From assembly GCA_949361645.1 (NCBI GenBank), contig OX442429.1, positions 7,966,373-8,030,372 of the forward strand: 64,000 bases of DNA, written 5' to 3'. A program made the translations under genes and the position numbers. A model generated the notes under the pieces. That model worked only from the letters and a program-made list of their open reading frames with translations, was not told where the DNA came from and made no database searches. Shown one piece after another: positions 42,401 to 53,862 of this stretch. This stretch comes from Spongilla lacustris (lineage: Eukaryota > Porifera > Demospongiae > Spongillida > Spongillidae). Positions within the stretch are counted from its first letter, which is position 1; each line of letters starts with the position of its first letter.

Positions 42401-43298
42401 CAATGTATCTGGTACCATTGTGGACTTCTGGTGCTTGGTCTTCAAGGATGATATGTAGGTATTGATGGAGGGGGTGGAGATGGGAGAAGAATGGAAGTGT
42501 TCTGTTAGTGACAGTTGCCATGGTTACAAGGGTTTGATGGAGCATGTGATCTTGCATAACGCCTGGCCCACATGCACGGCCATATAGCTACAAGTAGTGT
42601 GTCAGCACTGCACAAATGAAAATGGCAGTAAATGTTGACGATTCTAGTTTACTAGAAACCATAATTAAATGGGGAGGAGGATGAGAATGGGGAGGAGGAG
42701 GATGTTTATTTGTTGCATTCAGGCTTTTTTTTTTCTCAAGCAGAGCTACAGACTTATGGGTGGATGGAATAGAGCTGTTGCTTAAGATGCGTGCAAAGAG
42801 GCCCACAGTGGTGATGGCCCGTGTCCTGCTGGGGTGTTCTGCCTACGATAGACCAATGGCCAGCAGTGGCCTTAAGGTAAGATGTGTGTACCTGTGTGTC
42901 TGTCTGTCACAACATACTACTGTGTTCTTCACACATCAGAACATCAATCCGTCCAATAATGTCAGCTATGATTGTGTCTACTACAGTGATGTCATAAGGT
43001 CAGGGTGATCTCCCACAAGCAGTGCCCCATCAACCTCTATGGTCCGCACATCCAGGGTGGCACATGTTGCCGTTGACAACATGCAGGTGACCAGGTTTAG
43101 AATACCAGCCTACCAGGATGAACCGGACGCTGAGATTGTGATGAGTGATGTTGCACAACTGCCAAAGTGGTATCATGTGATGCACAGGTGAGGCAAGGCA
43201 GTGGTTGGCTCCACCCACTATCATGCATACCTGTCTGGCTACAGACTCAACAGCAGTCTGCATATGAAGGCGACAAGCTACTTCGTGCAAGGCAACAT
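39481..43298 (+). CDS. CWH43: CWH43 (PGAP2-interacting, GPI-anchor lipid remodelling)
   Basis: Multi-pass membrane protein of the CWH43 family, involved in GPI-anchor lipid processing in the secretory pathway. After a hydrophilic first exon, joined in phase to YIWWSVVSTLLPTIWCY, there are many hydrophobic segments. Family matches include RAWGTSFNPLYTSL, CIFAMYVASLWPLL and LSFVPGSLEI. A Glu-rich cytosolic loop follows. The luminal C-terminal domain (endonuclease/exonuclease/phosphatase-like) has FSSAIWDLHIDCDEE, GDHDYALWLSERLNMF and VFSKHPIVEAK, and ends LHMKATSYFVQGNITV, like the vertebrate FHMNTPKYFL end. The segment that in vertebrates carries THFGNHEDD reads FWCLVFKDD here, so catalytic capacity is uncertain. 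Starts 194 bp after VPS37A and converges on STIM. Confidence 0.92.
41462..41765. repeat. palindromic cagtactgtacc tract in a CWH43 intron
   Basis: Imperfect 20-27-bp units built from the palindromes cagtactg and tacagtactgta. Both strands read nearly alike, so single strands could fold into long hairpins. Confidence 0.9.
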
Positions 43299-43488
43299 CA
43301 CAGTATAGTCAGTGACCCATGGCAACATCACATACATGTTACATGACAGTTATGCTGCATACCACATTAACATTCACTGTACGTGTGGAGCTCTAAATAA
43401 TGCACCCCATGTGCAGTAAAAGATGATTTAAAAACATATAAATACACAGCATTACATCATCTTTGATAACTGCACTCACAATACTGTT

Positions 43489-46400
43489 CTAGCAGGGCCT
43501 TCGTCTAGTCAAAGAGGTAGTAGGACCACCCACAGAGGTGGTAGGACCACCCACAGAGGTAGTAGGACCACCCAGCTCCTCTCTGCTACTGTATACACTG
43601 GAGGTGATGCTGCTAACCCTACCCAACCTTGGTGCCTCTGAGATGGACCTAGCTGAAGCTATTTCCTCATCCCTAGCGAGCGACTGGTGGGAACCATATC
43701 TATCCCTGATGGGGACGAGAGATGGCTTCATTGGTGGGTTAGGGTTAGTTAGGGGTTCCTGTTGCCCAGCAGTTTCATGGATGCTTGATGTGGAATTGGA
43801 CATAGTACTAGTCCTTGAGATCTTGCGGCTAGGGGTGGTGTGTTTGGCACCATCAGCAGATGTGTGGCAGACATTGAAACCACAGAGCTGTTCAATCTTG
43901 TCCCATCTTTCATGATACTCGTCCAAGCTGTCGGACATTTTTTGCATCTTGTTTCTACGGTGAAGGCACAAACAGTTATCTCTAACCTTATGGTCACCTC
44001 ATCTTTTCACAACCCCTCCTTCACCCTAACCTCCTCCTCCACCTACCCTCCACCTTCACCCTAACCACCTTCCCTGATTCTTCAAAAGACTCCCCTCTTC
44101 CCTCATTCCCTGTGACTTACATTGCTTTGTTCATCTGTGTACTTGCATCTTCCAGGGCTGATGAGTTTGCAAGCCTGAAGGCATCAATTAGAGTAGACCT
44201 CTTCTTCCTGATCTTTTCACACTACAAAAGGAAGGACACATTTGTTGCAACCCTGCTCCATGTCACGTGACCCCGCCCCCATGTCACATGGCTCTGGTCC
44301 CCCGACCTGCCTACCATAAGCTGGGCCTGCAGCATGTCCTCCTCAGCCCTTCTCTTCTTCGAATCCAAATACTTTTGCTCCCGACGGTAGCACTGGACCA
44401 ACATGGGGTGCAGCGTGTCCCTGCTGAGGCGCTGGGTCTCCAGGTGTGTCTCCAGGACCTTCACCTTCTCTCTGAGCAGAGTGAGCTCCTCTTGGGCATC
44501 AGGTGATCTCACTTGTGTTGTACTGCAGGAATGCATGCAAGTGGTATGTCAGAATCTGACAACACATGCTTCCCACATCTGATCATATCACCAGGACCTG
44601 TACCATTAAAGGAGGGGAGGGGAGGGGAGGGGAGGGGAGGGGAGGGGAGGGGAGGGGAGGGGAGGGGAGGGGAGGGGAGGGGAGGGGAGGGGAGGGGAGG
44701 GGAGGGGAGGGGAGGGGAGGGGAGGGGAGGGGAGGGGAGGGGAGGGGAGGGGAGGGGAGGGGAGGGGAGGGGAGGGGAGGGGAGGGGAGGGGAGGGGAGG
44801 GGAGGGGAGGGGAGGGGAGGGGAGGGGAGGGGAGGGGAGGGGAGGGGAGGGGAGCCTCAACTGGCCTTCTGCCTCACCTGTTGGGTGAGATTGAAGCTGG
44901 TGGTATGGACACTCCTTCAGACTGTTGCACCTCTGATGTAGCTGGATGTGCCCCATCAATGGCTTCATCACCCTCCTCTGTCATCTCCTTCCTTCCCTCC
45001 TCTGTCTCCTTCCATTCCTCCTCTGTCTCCTTCCATTCCTCCTCTGCCACTTCATTCTCCTTTATTCCCTCCATTTTCGACACTTCCTTTGTCCCCTCCT
45101 CCACCACTCCCTCTTCCTCCTTCACGTCTTCCTCCTCATCCTCCTCTTGCCACTGCTCCAACCTGATAGTGAAGAGTGTATGTGTGAGGGTGTATGTGTG
45201 TGTGCATGTGTGAAGGTGTGTGTGTGTGCATGTGAGGGTGTATGTGTGTGCATGTGTGTGCATGTGTGAGGGTGTATGTGTGTGTGCATGTGTGAGGGTG
45301 TATGTGTGTGTGCATGTGTGAGGGTGTATGTGTGTGTATGTGTGAGGGTGTATGTGTGTGTGCATGTGTGAGGGTGTATGTGTGTGCATGTGTGAGGGTG
45401 TATGTGTGTGCATGTGTGAGGGTGTACGTGTGTGCATGTGTGAGGGTGTATGTGTGTGTGCATGTGTGAGGGTGTATGTGTGTGTGCATGTATGCGTGCA
45501 TGTGAATGGTAGGTGCCATGTAAATCTTCAGTATAGCAAAGGCCAAAGATGTGCCGAAGTGTGGGAGGAGTATGGGGGAGAGGGTGTGGGAGGAGTATGG
45601 GAGAGAGGGTGTGGGAGGAGTATGGGGGAGAGGGTGTGGGAGGAGTATGGGGGAGAGGGTGTGGGAGGAGTATGGGGGAGAGGGTGTGGGAGGAGTATGG
45701 GGGAGAGGGTGTGGGAGGAGTATGGGGGAGAGGGTGTGGGAGGAGTATGGGGGAGAGGGTGTGGGAGGAGTATGGGGGAGAGGGTGTGGGAGGAGTATGG
45801 GAGAGAGGGTGTGGGAGGAGTATGGGGGAGAGGGTGTGGGAGGAGTATGGGGGAGAGGGTGTGGGAGGAGTATGGAGGAGAGGGTGTGGGAGGAGTATGG
45901 GAGAGAGGGTGTGGGAGGAGTATGGAGGAGAGGGTGTGGGAGGAGTATGGGGGAGAGGGTGTGGGAGGAGTATGGGGGAGAGGGTGTGGGAGGAGTATGG
46001 GGGAGAGGGTGTGGGAGGAGTATGGGGAGAGGGTGTGGGAGGAGTATGGAGGAGAGGGTGTGGGAGGAGTATGGGGAGAGGGTGTGGGAGGAGTATGGAG
46101 GAGAGGGTGTGGGAGGAGTATGGAGAGGGTGTGGGAGGAGTATGGAGGAGAGGGTGTGGGAGGAGTATGGAGGAATTGACCTCACTTTATCTTTAGCTCA
46201 TTGAGCTCTCTCTCGTAAACTCGTGACTCCTCCAGGAAGGAATCAATCCTCTTTTGAGCATAGCGACGCTGGAAAACAGCCGAGAAAAACAATATCACAC
46301 ACAGGGTTAAAAGGAGCAGCACAATGCCATCCTTCCAGTAGGTTGGGTCTAGTAGAGCAGAATACAGTGTTGATCACATGACCACAGATCCAAATATAAG

Positions 46401-46684
46401 ATCACTTGACTCACGAGAGGGTTGTGGTCCAAACAGAACAGTGTCCATAGCCCTCACTTGAAGCTTGGTCCTGTGCTGAATGTTAGTAATCTTGAGGACA
46501 AGCTGGATAAACTGGCGAGCATTAACAGCTATGCTATATGGTGAGGCACAGGTCAGTATGTGCATGTGCACATGTGTGGTGTGTGTGCATGTGTGGTGTG
46601 TGTGCATGTGTGGTGTGTGTGCATGTGTGGTGTGTGCGCATGTACGTACAGTAACCTGGAGCTGCTCAGAGGTACACATATTAC

Positions 46685-46722
<38 letters not shown>

Positions 46723-47930
46723 CACACACACACCTTCGTATACCTTGGGAGGTGATGGCCCGTTATGTTCAGCTTCTGGAACCTCTCAGAGTAGCCGGAC
46801 AGCTCTACCTGGTTCTCCAACCATGCAATCATGTCCTTGTTGCCCCAGTGGTACACTGAGTGGGTGGGTGGATGAGGGAGGGAGGGAGGGAGTGAGGGAG
46901 GGAGGGAGGGCATACTGTACATAAATCTCCACTACATCCTTCCATCCTTTCCCTTCACTTCCTCCTCTCTTCTCTCTCCTCTGTTCTGTCACCAATTTAC
47001 CTTCACTCTTCAGCCAAGAATCCCACAGCTCTTCAAAGGTTATGGACAGGTCATTGCGGTGAAGAGTATGGCTCTTCTCAGACCCAGAGTGCCCCAGCTC
47101 AGAGCTGACAAACTGAAAAGTCATGATAACAACCAGAGAGCTATCAATCCATATAACTTTGCCCTACAGCACACACACACACACATACACACACACACAT
47201 ACACACACACATAGATACACACACACATACACACACACACACATACATACACACACATACACACACACACATACACACACACATACATACACACACATAC
47301 ACACACACACGCACGCACACACACACACGCCGCACACACACACACACACATACACACACACACGCACGCACACACACACACGCCGCACACACACACACAC
47401 ACATACACACACACACACACACACACGACGCACGCACGACGCACGCGCGCGGGTATGTTTGCTCTTACATCTTGGGATTCACTGACGTCAAGCTTGCCAT
47501 CCGAGTTATCATCCAGCTGCCCGTGCAAGGACTTAATGGCGGCCTTCAGCTCTTCGTCACTCACGTTACTGACGTGAAGAAATGCCCCCTCTGCAATAGG
47601 GCAGAGTAGGTAGTGATCGCCACATGCGACAACGTCAGTAGTACCCCTGTTTATTCTAAAGAGCAGCGTTACTTGCGTAAAACTGTGTATGGTACTAACA
47701 AAGGAGCCTATTGGGGTTGTTTTAAACTCATACAAAAAGATCCAAATAAGTGCCATTGAAAGTGCGGGTGTCGACTAGCTACTCCATACTGGCGAAATTA
47801 CCTGACGCTACCTTACATGTAGGAACTGTTATATAGCTGCTTATTAAGCCCCACCATCAAATCACTCACCATCCGAACTGACATAACTTAGTCTTAGGGC
47901 AACTGCGACAAAGAAAGTCGCGTACAACAT
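43489..47930 (-). CDS. STIM1: STIM, ER calcium sensor for store-operated entry
   Basis: Single-pass ER protein that senses luminal calcium and gates Orai channels. Signal peptide MLYATFFVAVALRLSYVSS (47930). EF-hand exon 47470-47592 has DDNSDGKLDVSES. A hidden-EF/SAM region follows (LSITFEELWDSWLKSE; VYHWGNKDMIAWLENQVEL; HHLPR). KLQVRAMDTVLFGP precedes a transmembrane helix GIVLLLLTLCVILFFSAVF. CC1 starts RRYAQKRIDSFLEESRVYE. The SOAR/CAD domain includes LHPMLVQCYRREQKYLDSKK, CEKIRKKRSTLIDAFRLAN and WDKIEQLCGFNV. Exon 44873-45163 inserts about 97 very acidic residues between CC1 and SOAR; its splice phases (2 in, 2 out) fit. The C-terminus has three GGPTTSV repeats and ends RRRPC, without the long Lys-rich tail of vertebrate STIM1. 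Confidence 0.95.
43503..43575 (-). repeat. coding 21-bp repeat in the STIM tail
   Basis: Three copies of a 21-bp unit encode GGPTTSV in frame near the C-terminus. Confidence 0.85.
44609..44854. repeat. (GGGGA)n pentanucleotide array in a STIM intron
   Basis: About 49 almost perfect aggggaggggaggggagggg units in 246 bp, between the acidic exon and the SOAR exons. Four-G runs at 5-bp spacing on the plus strand have strong G-quadruplex potential; the transcribed strand gives CCCCT RNA. Confidence 0.95.
45170..45500. repeat. ~26-bp GT-rich minisatellite in STIM
   Basis: About 13 units of gtgagggtgtatgtgtgtgt type beside the acidic exon acceptor. Confidence 0.92.
45555..46180. repeat. 25-bp minisatellite in STIM
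   Basis: About 25 units of gtgtgggaggagtatggggg type. It fills the rest of the intron up to the transmembrane exon donor. Confidence 0.94.
47167..47450. repeat. CA-rich compound microsatellite in STIM
   Basis: About 280 bp of CA with TA and CG interruptions, including a duplicated block with acgcacgcacac and acgccgcac. It lies between the EF-hand exon and the following luminal exon. Confidence 0.94.
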
Positions 47931-48018
47931 AATCTTTTTTTAAATTTATTTTTAACCTAATCCCACAGGGGGCAACAAATGTTTAACCCTTTAAATTCCG
48001 ACGCGACAAAAACAAATC
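47931..48018. promoter_or_regulatory. 88-bp divergent STIM/SRA1 interval
   Basis: Only 88 bp separates the two start codons, so both 5'UTRs must be very short or overlap the partner. It is AT-rich near STIM and contains tccgacgcgac near SRA1. Bidirectional promoter function is inferred. Confidence 0.6.
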
Positions 48019-49573
48019 ATGAGCGGTAAGTGACTAATTTATACACACAACACTTTTCAATTTGCATGCATTCAGAACATGGATGGAATGATCCTCCCCC
48101 ATTACCCTACAAGACGCTTCATAGTTCCAATGGTCAAAAGCGTAGCCACCTGAACAAGAGACCCTGTTATCCCGCCGATTCCGTTCAACTTCCCGCTCAA
48201 CATTCCCCTGTACTATGTCCTCCCCCTACTGGTCTGACGGCGATTCCGCCAGCTGTTGGCAGCATTGCGAGAAACGCGGACTCTATTGGCATAGCCAACA
48301 CTGAGGCGCAAGTTTCCGGGACCGGGCCCACTGAGGCGGAGGTTTCCGGGAGTAATGCAACCGGTACCGTAAATTGTAGTCAGTTGGTTGATAGTTTGGA
48401 ATGCCTGATACAAGATCTTGTGACGTCAGGAGCTCTTCAGGTTTGTGTGCCTTCTCTTGCTGTGTGTATTGGGGGAGGGAGGAGTACTGAAACATTCCTA
48501 GTGAAAGAGTAGGTGACCCAGGCAGGGAGAGGGATCAGAGAACTGGGTCACAGTGCACTCTTAATAGCCCACATAATTATGGTACTGTACATGTACATGT
48601 ACCTGGAAACGTACTGTGTGGTCTTTTGTGTGGTCTTTTGTGTGGTATTTTGTGGTATTTTGTGGTATTTTGTGTGGTATTTTGTGTGGTATTTTGTGTG
48701 GTATTTTGTGCGGTATTTTGTGTGGCCTCCTTGGGACAAAATGATTATTGGCAGGGATTTGTACCCATACATGTACATGTACACGTAGGTGCTAAACTAT
48801 ACTACATGGTGTAGAGTGTTAAGGCATATGTTGGAATTAGCAACAATTCACACACGCCCCTACTCATCAATGTACAGGAGAAGGAGGACATAACTCTACA
48901 CTGTGTATATTTTAGCACCTATGGGTAAAAATCCCTGCCAATAATCAGACGTAATTTGTCCCAAACACTATATAAAAACGCTGCGTATAACAGTAATTAA
49001 CATGTGTATAACACTGTATAACACTGCGTATGGAGATGTTATACGCAATATTGCATATAATTCTCCATACACTGTGTTATACAGTTTCGTATAACAACCT
49101 TTTACACAGTGAAAGTTATACAAATTGGAGTTAACGGCAACAGATAGGAGTATTAATTCTTTGTTAACCAGATTAGTATATTTGTGAGATAAATTACAAT
49201 AGTCCTCTGCATACACAGAGACCGACTGCTGATGAGATCAGAAAGCGACTTGGTGTTTTTTCCACTCAGTGGAGTGATGGAAATCTATCAGATGCAGTGC
49301 AGGTTGAAGTCACCGTGCTGGTCCAAGGTACTCCATTGAAGGCATGTACGTGTCAATGCCCCTCCTCTTCCCCAGCCTTAGCAGGTCACGACTACTCCAA
49401 GGCTGACTCCATTCAAGTGTCCTTGATGGCTGACCATGTGTCAGAGGTGTGTGGTCAGGAGGGAGGTTTGGCTGGCATTACATGTAGATAATACCATGGT
49501 TCCTTAGGTCAACCAATGGCTGCCAGGTATCAAGAAGCTCATTACAGTACTGCAGTCACAGCCAGCTAATTGA
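48019..49573 (+). CDS. SRA1: SRA1, steroid receptor RNA activator protein
   Basis: SRA1-family protein, in vertebrates a nuclear coregulator whose transcript also acts as RNA. Five exons in phase: 48019-48025, 48076-48440, 49219-49327, 49385-49446, 49508-49573, giving about 202 residues (human 236). The N-terminal signature GWNDPP is present. A Pro/Ser/Thr-rich linker follows. The C-terminal helical bundle has ADEIRKRLGVFSTQWSDGNL, DSIQVSLMADHVSEV and NQWLPGIKKLI. The first coding exon is only seven bases (ATGAGCG before gtaagt). Intron 2 contains a fold-back inverted repeat. Function in this lineage, which lacks clear steroid receptors if it is a sponge, is unknown. Confidence 0.92.
48608..48726. 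repeat. short TGTGGTATTT tandem repeat
   Basis: About ten units of ttttgtgtggta type in SRA1 intron 2, directly left of the fold-back element. Confidence 0.85.
48731..48966. mobile_element. MITE-like fold-back element in SRA1 intron 2
   Basis: Two arms of about 80-100 bp are inverted copies. The left arm has gattattggcagggattt and aggtgctaaa; the right arm carries their reverse complements aaatccctgccaataatc and ttagcacct, in reverse order, together with a gggacaaa/tttgtccc pair at the outer edge. The arms differ by small indels, including an acatgtacatgtac stretch only in the left arm. No protein is encoded. A non-autonomous DNA transposon (MITE) is the simplest reading. Confidence 0.7.
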
Positions 49574-49697
49574 AGGCACCATTTGTCATATTTCAGCTAT
49601 TTTATATGATGAAGCATTTTTAAGAATACAATTCTATACACTCTACACAAATGATGACACACAACACAACACACCTCTGCACTCCACAGAGGGTCCT

Positions 49698-52600
49698 CTA
49701 TAACTGGCTCAGCAGCTGTGCATTCTCCTTCTTCATCTCCTCCAAGTCAGCTGTGATCTTCTCCAGATTGGCTGCCACCTTCTTGCTTGTCTCCTTGTCG
49801 ATCTTGTTGTGGACAGGTGGTCAACTCAATAGTGCAAGAGCTGGGGGACATCTTACCTCCTCTTCGAGGTCCCTCTCCTCTCTCCTTATCTGGCTGTTGT
49901 CCTTAATGGCCTCCACCAGTTGGTCACAGTTCTGCAGGTGGGGGTGGGGAGGAGGAGTGGAATCATGTCACCACTGGTACCCATACCCTTCCACCCCTCC
50001 CTCATCCCACCCCTCCCTCATCCCACCCCTCCTACCCCTCCCACCCTTCACTAACCTCCCTCAGACTGGCTAGGAGCTTGTATGCGGCCCTCCTTGACTC
50101 GTCCTTCCTGGCATCCTTAAACACCTGCTCGTCAGTCACAGTAAACAGGCGGTCCAGTTTGCCAGAGAGTTGGTTTATCTCCTTCTGCACAACCCTGGTA
50201 TCCACGAGGATCTTTTCAATGTCCTCCTTTTGCCTCCGTATGTTGGACAGTATTTCACTTATCCTGCGCGTGTAAGCTCCCCTGTTCAGGTCCTTGGTCA
50301 TACGGCCATACTCCGCTACCTGCATGCCAAAATGTCTGTGTTACCATATATGGGGTGTATGGTTGGGGTGCAATGTGTTACCATATATGGGTATATGGCT
50401 GGGGTATTTACCATATATGGGCTGAGGTGCAATGTGTTACCATATATGGGTAGTGCAATATACAACCATATATGTAGTACTTGCAGGGTGACCACCCTAG
50501 GCCTGCTCCCTGCCCTCCTCCTACACACCCTAGGCCTGCTCCTTGCCCTCCTCCTACACACCCAAAGCCTGCTCCTTGCCCTCCTCCTACACACCCTAGG
50601 CCTGCTCCTTGCCCTCCTCCTACACACCCAAAGCCTGCTCCTTGCCCTCCTCCTACACACCCAAGGCCTGCTCCTTGCCCTCCTCCTACACACCCAAGGC
50701 CTGCTCCTTGCCCTCCTCCTACACACCCAAGGCCTGCTCCTTGCCCTCCTCCTACACACCCAAGGCCTGCTCCCTGCCCTCCTCCTACACACCCTAGGCC
50801 TGCTCCTTGCCCCAACCACTCACCAGTTGCTTGTAGAGGTCATCTTTGGCCCTTGTCTCATCGGCCACTTGCTTCATCCTCTCTCTCATCATCTTCATCT
50901 CCTCCAGGAGCAGCGTCATGGCTGCACTCTGATTCTTATTCTTGTCCTTCAGATCACGGAACCTAGCCACCAATGGCACCCTTATCTCCTCCCATTTCCC
51001 GGCAAGTTTCTCCAACTTGTCAGCACTGGACTGGTTGAGCTCCTGGATGGAGAGAGCAATCGACGTCTTATTAGCTCATGGCTTTAAACACGAGGGCCAC
51101 AACAGTCCCAGTTTAACCCCTCACATGAGGGCCACAACAGTCCCAGTTTAACCCTTCACATGAGGGCCACAACAGTCCCAATTTAACCCCTCACATGAGG
51201 GCCACAACAGTCCCATTTTTAACCCCTCTGCCTACCTGTAGCTTGGCAATGTTTTCATCTGCGTTGGGAAGCAGGTCGTAGGTCTTCTTCTTGAGCTGGA
51301 AGGCCTCCTCATCCTCCTTGTTCTTGGCCTCACACTGCCCCTGGAGCTCCGCTATACGCTGCATGGTAGTGCTGTACTTCTTGGTATTCAGCTCCAGTCC
51401 CTCCAGCTGGGCTGTGAGGGCTGCCAGCTGCTCCTGCAGAAGGTTGAGCTCCTCTTCACGACGACGTTGGAGCTCCTAAAGAGGTCATTGTACAAGATGA
51501 GGTGTGTGAGTGTATCTGTGACCATGTGTGTGAGTGTAAGTGTGAGTGCTGACCTCTTCAGAAGCTTCTTCCATCTGGGGTGTGTCTGCTTCCTCCTGCA
51601 ACACACAAAGAGCAAGTGCACTTGTAGCACATACCACACCCCCATCACTTGTAGCACATACCCCACCCCCATCACTTGTAGCACATACCCCACCCCCATC
51701 ACTTGTAGCACATACCCACACCCCCATCACTTGTAGCACATACCCACACCCCCATCACTTGTAGCACATACCCACACCCCCATCACTTGTAGCACATACC
51801 CACACCCCCATCACTTGTAGCACATACCCACACCCCCATCACTTGTAGCACATACCCACACCCCCATCACTTGTAGCACATACCCACACCCCCATCACTT
51901 GTAGCACATACCCACACCCCCATCACTTGTAGCACATACCCACACCCCAATCACTTGTAGCACATACCCACCCCATCACTTGTAGCACATACCCACACCC
52001 CCATCACTTGTAGCACATACCCACACCCCCATCACTTGTAGCACATACCCACACCCCCATCACTTGTAGCACATACCCACACCCCCATCACTTGTAGCAC
52101 ATACCCACCACCATCACCATCACACTCACCTTGGCAAACTGAAGCTTCTCTGCATGCTGGAAGCGACTTCCCTTAACGTAATGGCCACTCCTCTCTGTTA
52201 GAACCAATGTGTAAATATGCACACATCACACCATCACACACAGACACCTGTGAATGACTTGAGCAGCTGTTCAAGGTCAGTGGCCTGCCCAAACACGCCT
52301 TTCACTTGTCCAGACTGGGCACTCGATCGTAGCTGGTCAGCTAAGCGTTTCTGTAGCTTCTGCTTCTTCCTAGCAAGGTATTCCTGGAGGAAGAGGTGAG
52401 GAGGGAGGGAGGGGGAGGAGGGAGAAAGAAGGGGAAGATAATGGAGACCATGCTTGTAGCCAACAACAAACCTGTTCAGACAGTCTGGAGGACAGGCCAA
52501 ACTGGTTCCATTCAGCCTCCCATTCCTGCTGGGCTGCTAGACTATTGGCATTCTTCTCCAGTAGGGAAGCCAAGATGTCCCCCCTCACATGTGGCTGGTC

Positions 52601-53862
52601 TGAGACATAGGGCATGTGCTGAGAATAGTAGTACTTGACCTCTGAAGGGGAGAAGAGGGTGAGAAGGAAGGAGAGGGGGAGGAGTGAGAGGAGGAGAAGG
52701 AAGGAGAGGGTGAGGAGTGAGAGGAGAAGGAAGGAGAGGGTGAGGAGTGAGAGGAGGAGAAGGAAGGAGAGGGGGAGGAGTGAGAGGAGAAGGAAGGAGA
52801 GGGTGAGGAGTGAGAGGAGGAGAAGGAAGGAGAGGAGGAGAGAGTGAGAGGAGAGGACAGAAAGTGGATGGTATACATAATGTAAAACACAGTAACTCAG
52901 TTTTATACGCCTCCCTTCAATAAACGTACCTTTGGGTACCCTGGCTCCAACCACACCCAGTCCTTCAGGGGCCTCTACGCTGGTAACACGATAGCTGTGA
53001 GTACCACTAGCACCCTATGTGTAAGAATATCACTGCACTTGTGCAAGAGGACCACTTGGACCCACCAAGCCCTCACCTCAAGCCACCATTTGGACCCACT
53101 CCAGGCTGTGCCCTTTCTCTTGCACACACGAGGTGTCCATGGGCTCACCAACGCACTACCAAGCTCTGCTGCTATAGTCCTGTTTAAAAGCACGCGAGCA
53201 CCTGTGTGTGTGTGCGCGCTTATTGGAAGTACTATAAACGTGGTGGGCGTGGCTTACCGGTAGGTTGGTCCGCAGATTGTATGTTTTCCTTCGGTAATTT
53301 CTCCAGCACGAACATCAGAAGCTTCCTCCATTCTTTCACACTCGAGTATAGGAACGTCTGATAACCTATCTCTCCCTGATATCCGAGGGCCTGGAAAACG
53401 AGCGAGTAGAAAGGGTTAACCTTTCCCGTAGCTGTTAAGAGGACTTATGTGCCGCTTGCAAAGGCGAACACTGGGTACACGTGAGAGTCGCGCTACCTGA
53501 CATGCATTGGCCAGCGTGGTGCACATCCTGTATCGTGCGGACATGGCCTCTGGCAGGACTGTGGTGCCATCGAAGTCAGGGTTGATGATCTTCAGGCAGC
53601 GGACACACGCCTCCACCACCATGTCGGCAGTGAACTGCTGCAAGTTGGCCACCGAATCCCCGAACTCGCTGTGTTGTGTGTGCAATTGTATACGATGTGC
53701 GAGTGTGCGCGGTGCGAAACAAGGAGTGATGAGTGGTGCGGGGGCGGAATCCGCTACAATGAATGCAAGCTGGGAGATGTGTGACAGCTCCTCCATCACA
53801 AATAACTCTTACCATCCAAGGTCTTTGAGTGCAGTAACAATAATTCCATCTACTTCTTCCAT
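49698..53862 (-). CDS. CCDC22: CCDC22, CCC/Commander complex subunit
   Basis: Coiled-coil partner of CCDC93 and COMMD proteins in endosomal recycling and NF-kappaB control. The start at 53862 gives MEEVDGIIVTALKDLG, followed by an NN-calponin-homology-type domain (FTADMVVEACVRCLKIINP; LPEAMSARYRMCTTLANAC). The coiled-coil half contains YTRRISEILSNIRRQKEDI, EKILVDTRVVQKEINQLSGK and TDEQVFKDARKDESRRAAY, close to vertebrate CCDC22. It ends LEKITADLEEMKKENAQLL and SQL at 49698. Several introns carry minisatellites. Convergent with SRA1 (124-bp gap) and divergent from RPL21. Confidence 0.96.
50490..50815. repeat. 33-bp minisatellite in CCDC22
   Basis: About ten units of 33 bp with core ggcctgctccttgccctcct. 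Confidence 0.93.
51075..51225. repeat. ~36-bp minisatellite in CCDC22
   Basis: Four units with core gagggccacaacagtcccag in one intron. Confidence 0.9.
51618..52112. repeat. 28-bp minisatellite in CCDC22
   Basis: About 18 units of cacttgtagcacatacccac type, nearly identical to each other. Confidence 0.95.
52640..52855. repeat. purine-rich (GGAGAAGGA-type) minisatellite
   Basis: About 25- and 28-bp units alternate (gaaggagagggtgaggagtg). On the CCDC22 strand they give a pyrimidine tract. Confidence 0.9.

Noticed and set aside
44513..44941. Gly/Arg-Glu (GRGGEGRGGE) repeat protein
   Set aside because: Product of the (GGGGA)n array in a STIM intron; no supporting exon signals.
45136..46204. 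Large repeat ORFs on both strands
   Set aside because: Generated by 25- and 26-bp arrays in a STIM intron; conserved STIM exons flank the array with matching phase.
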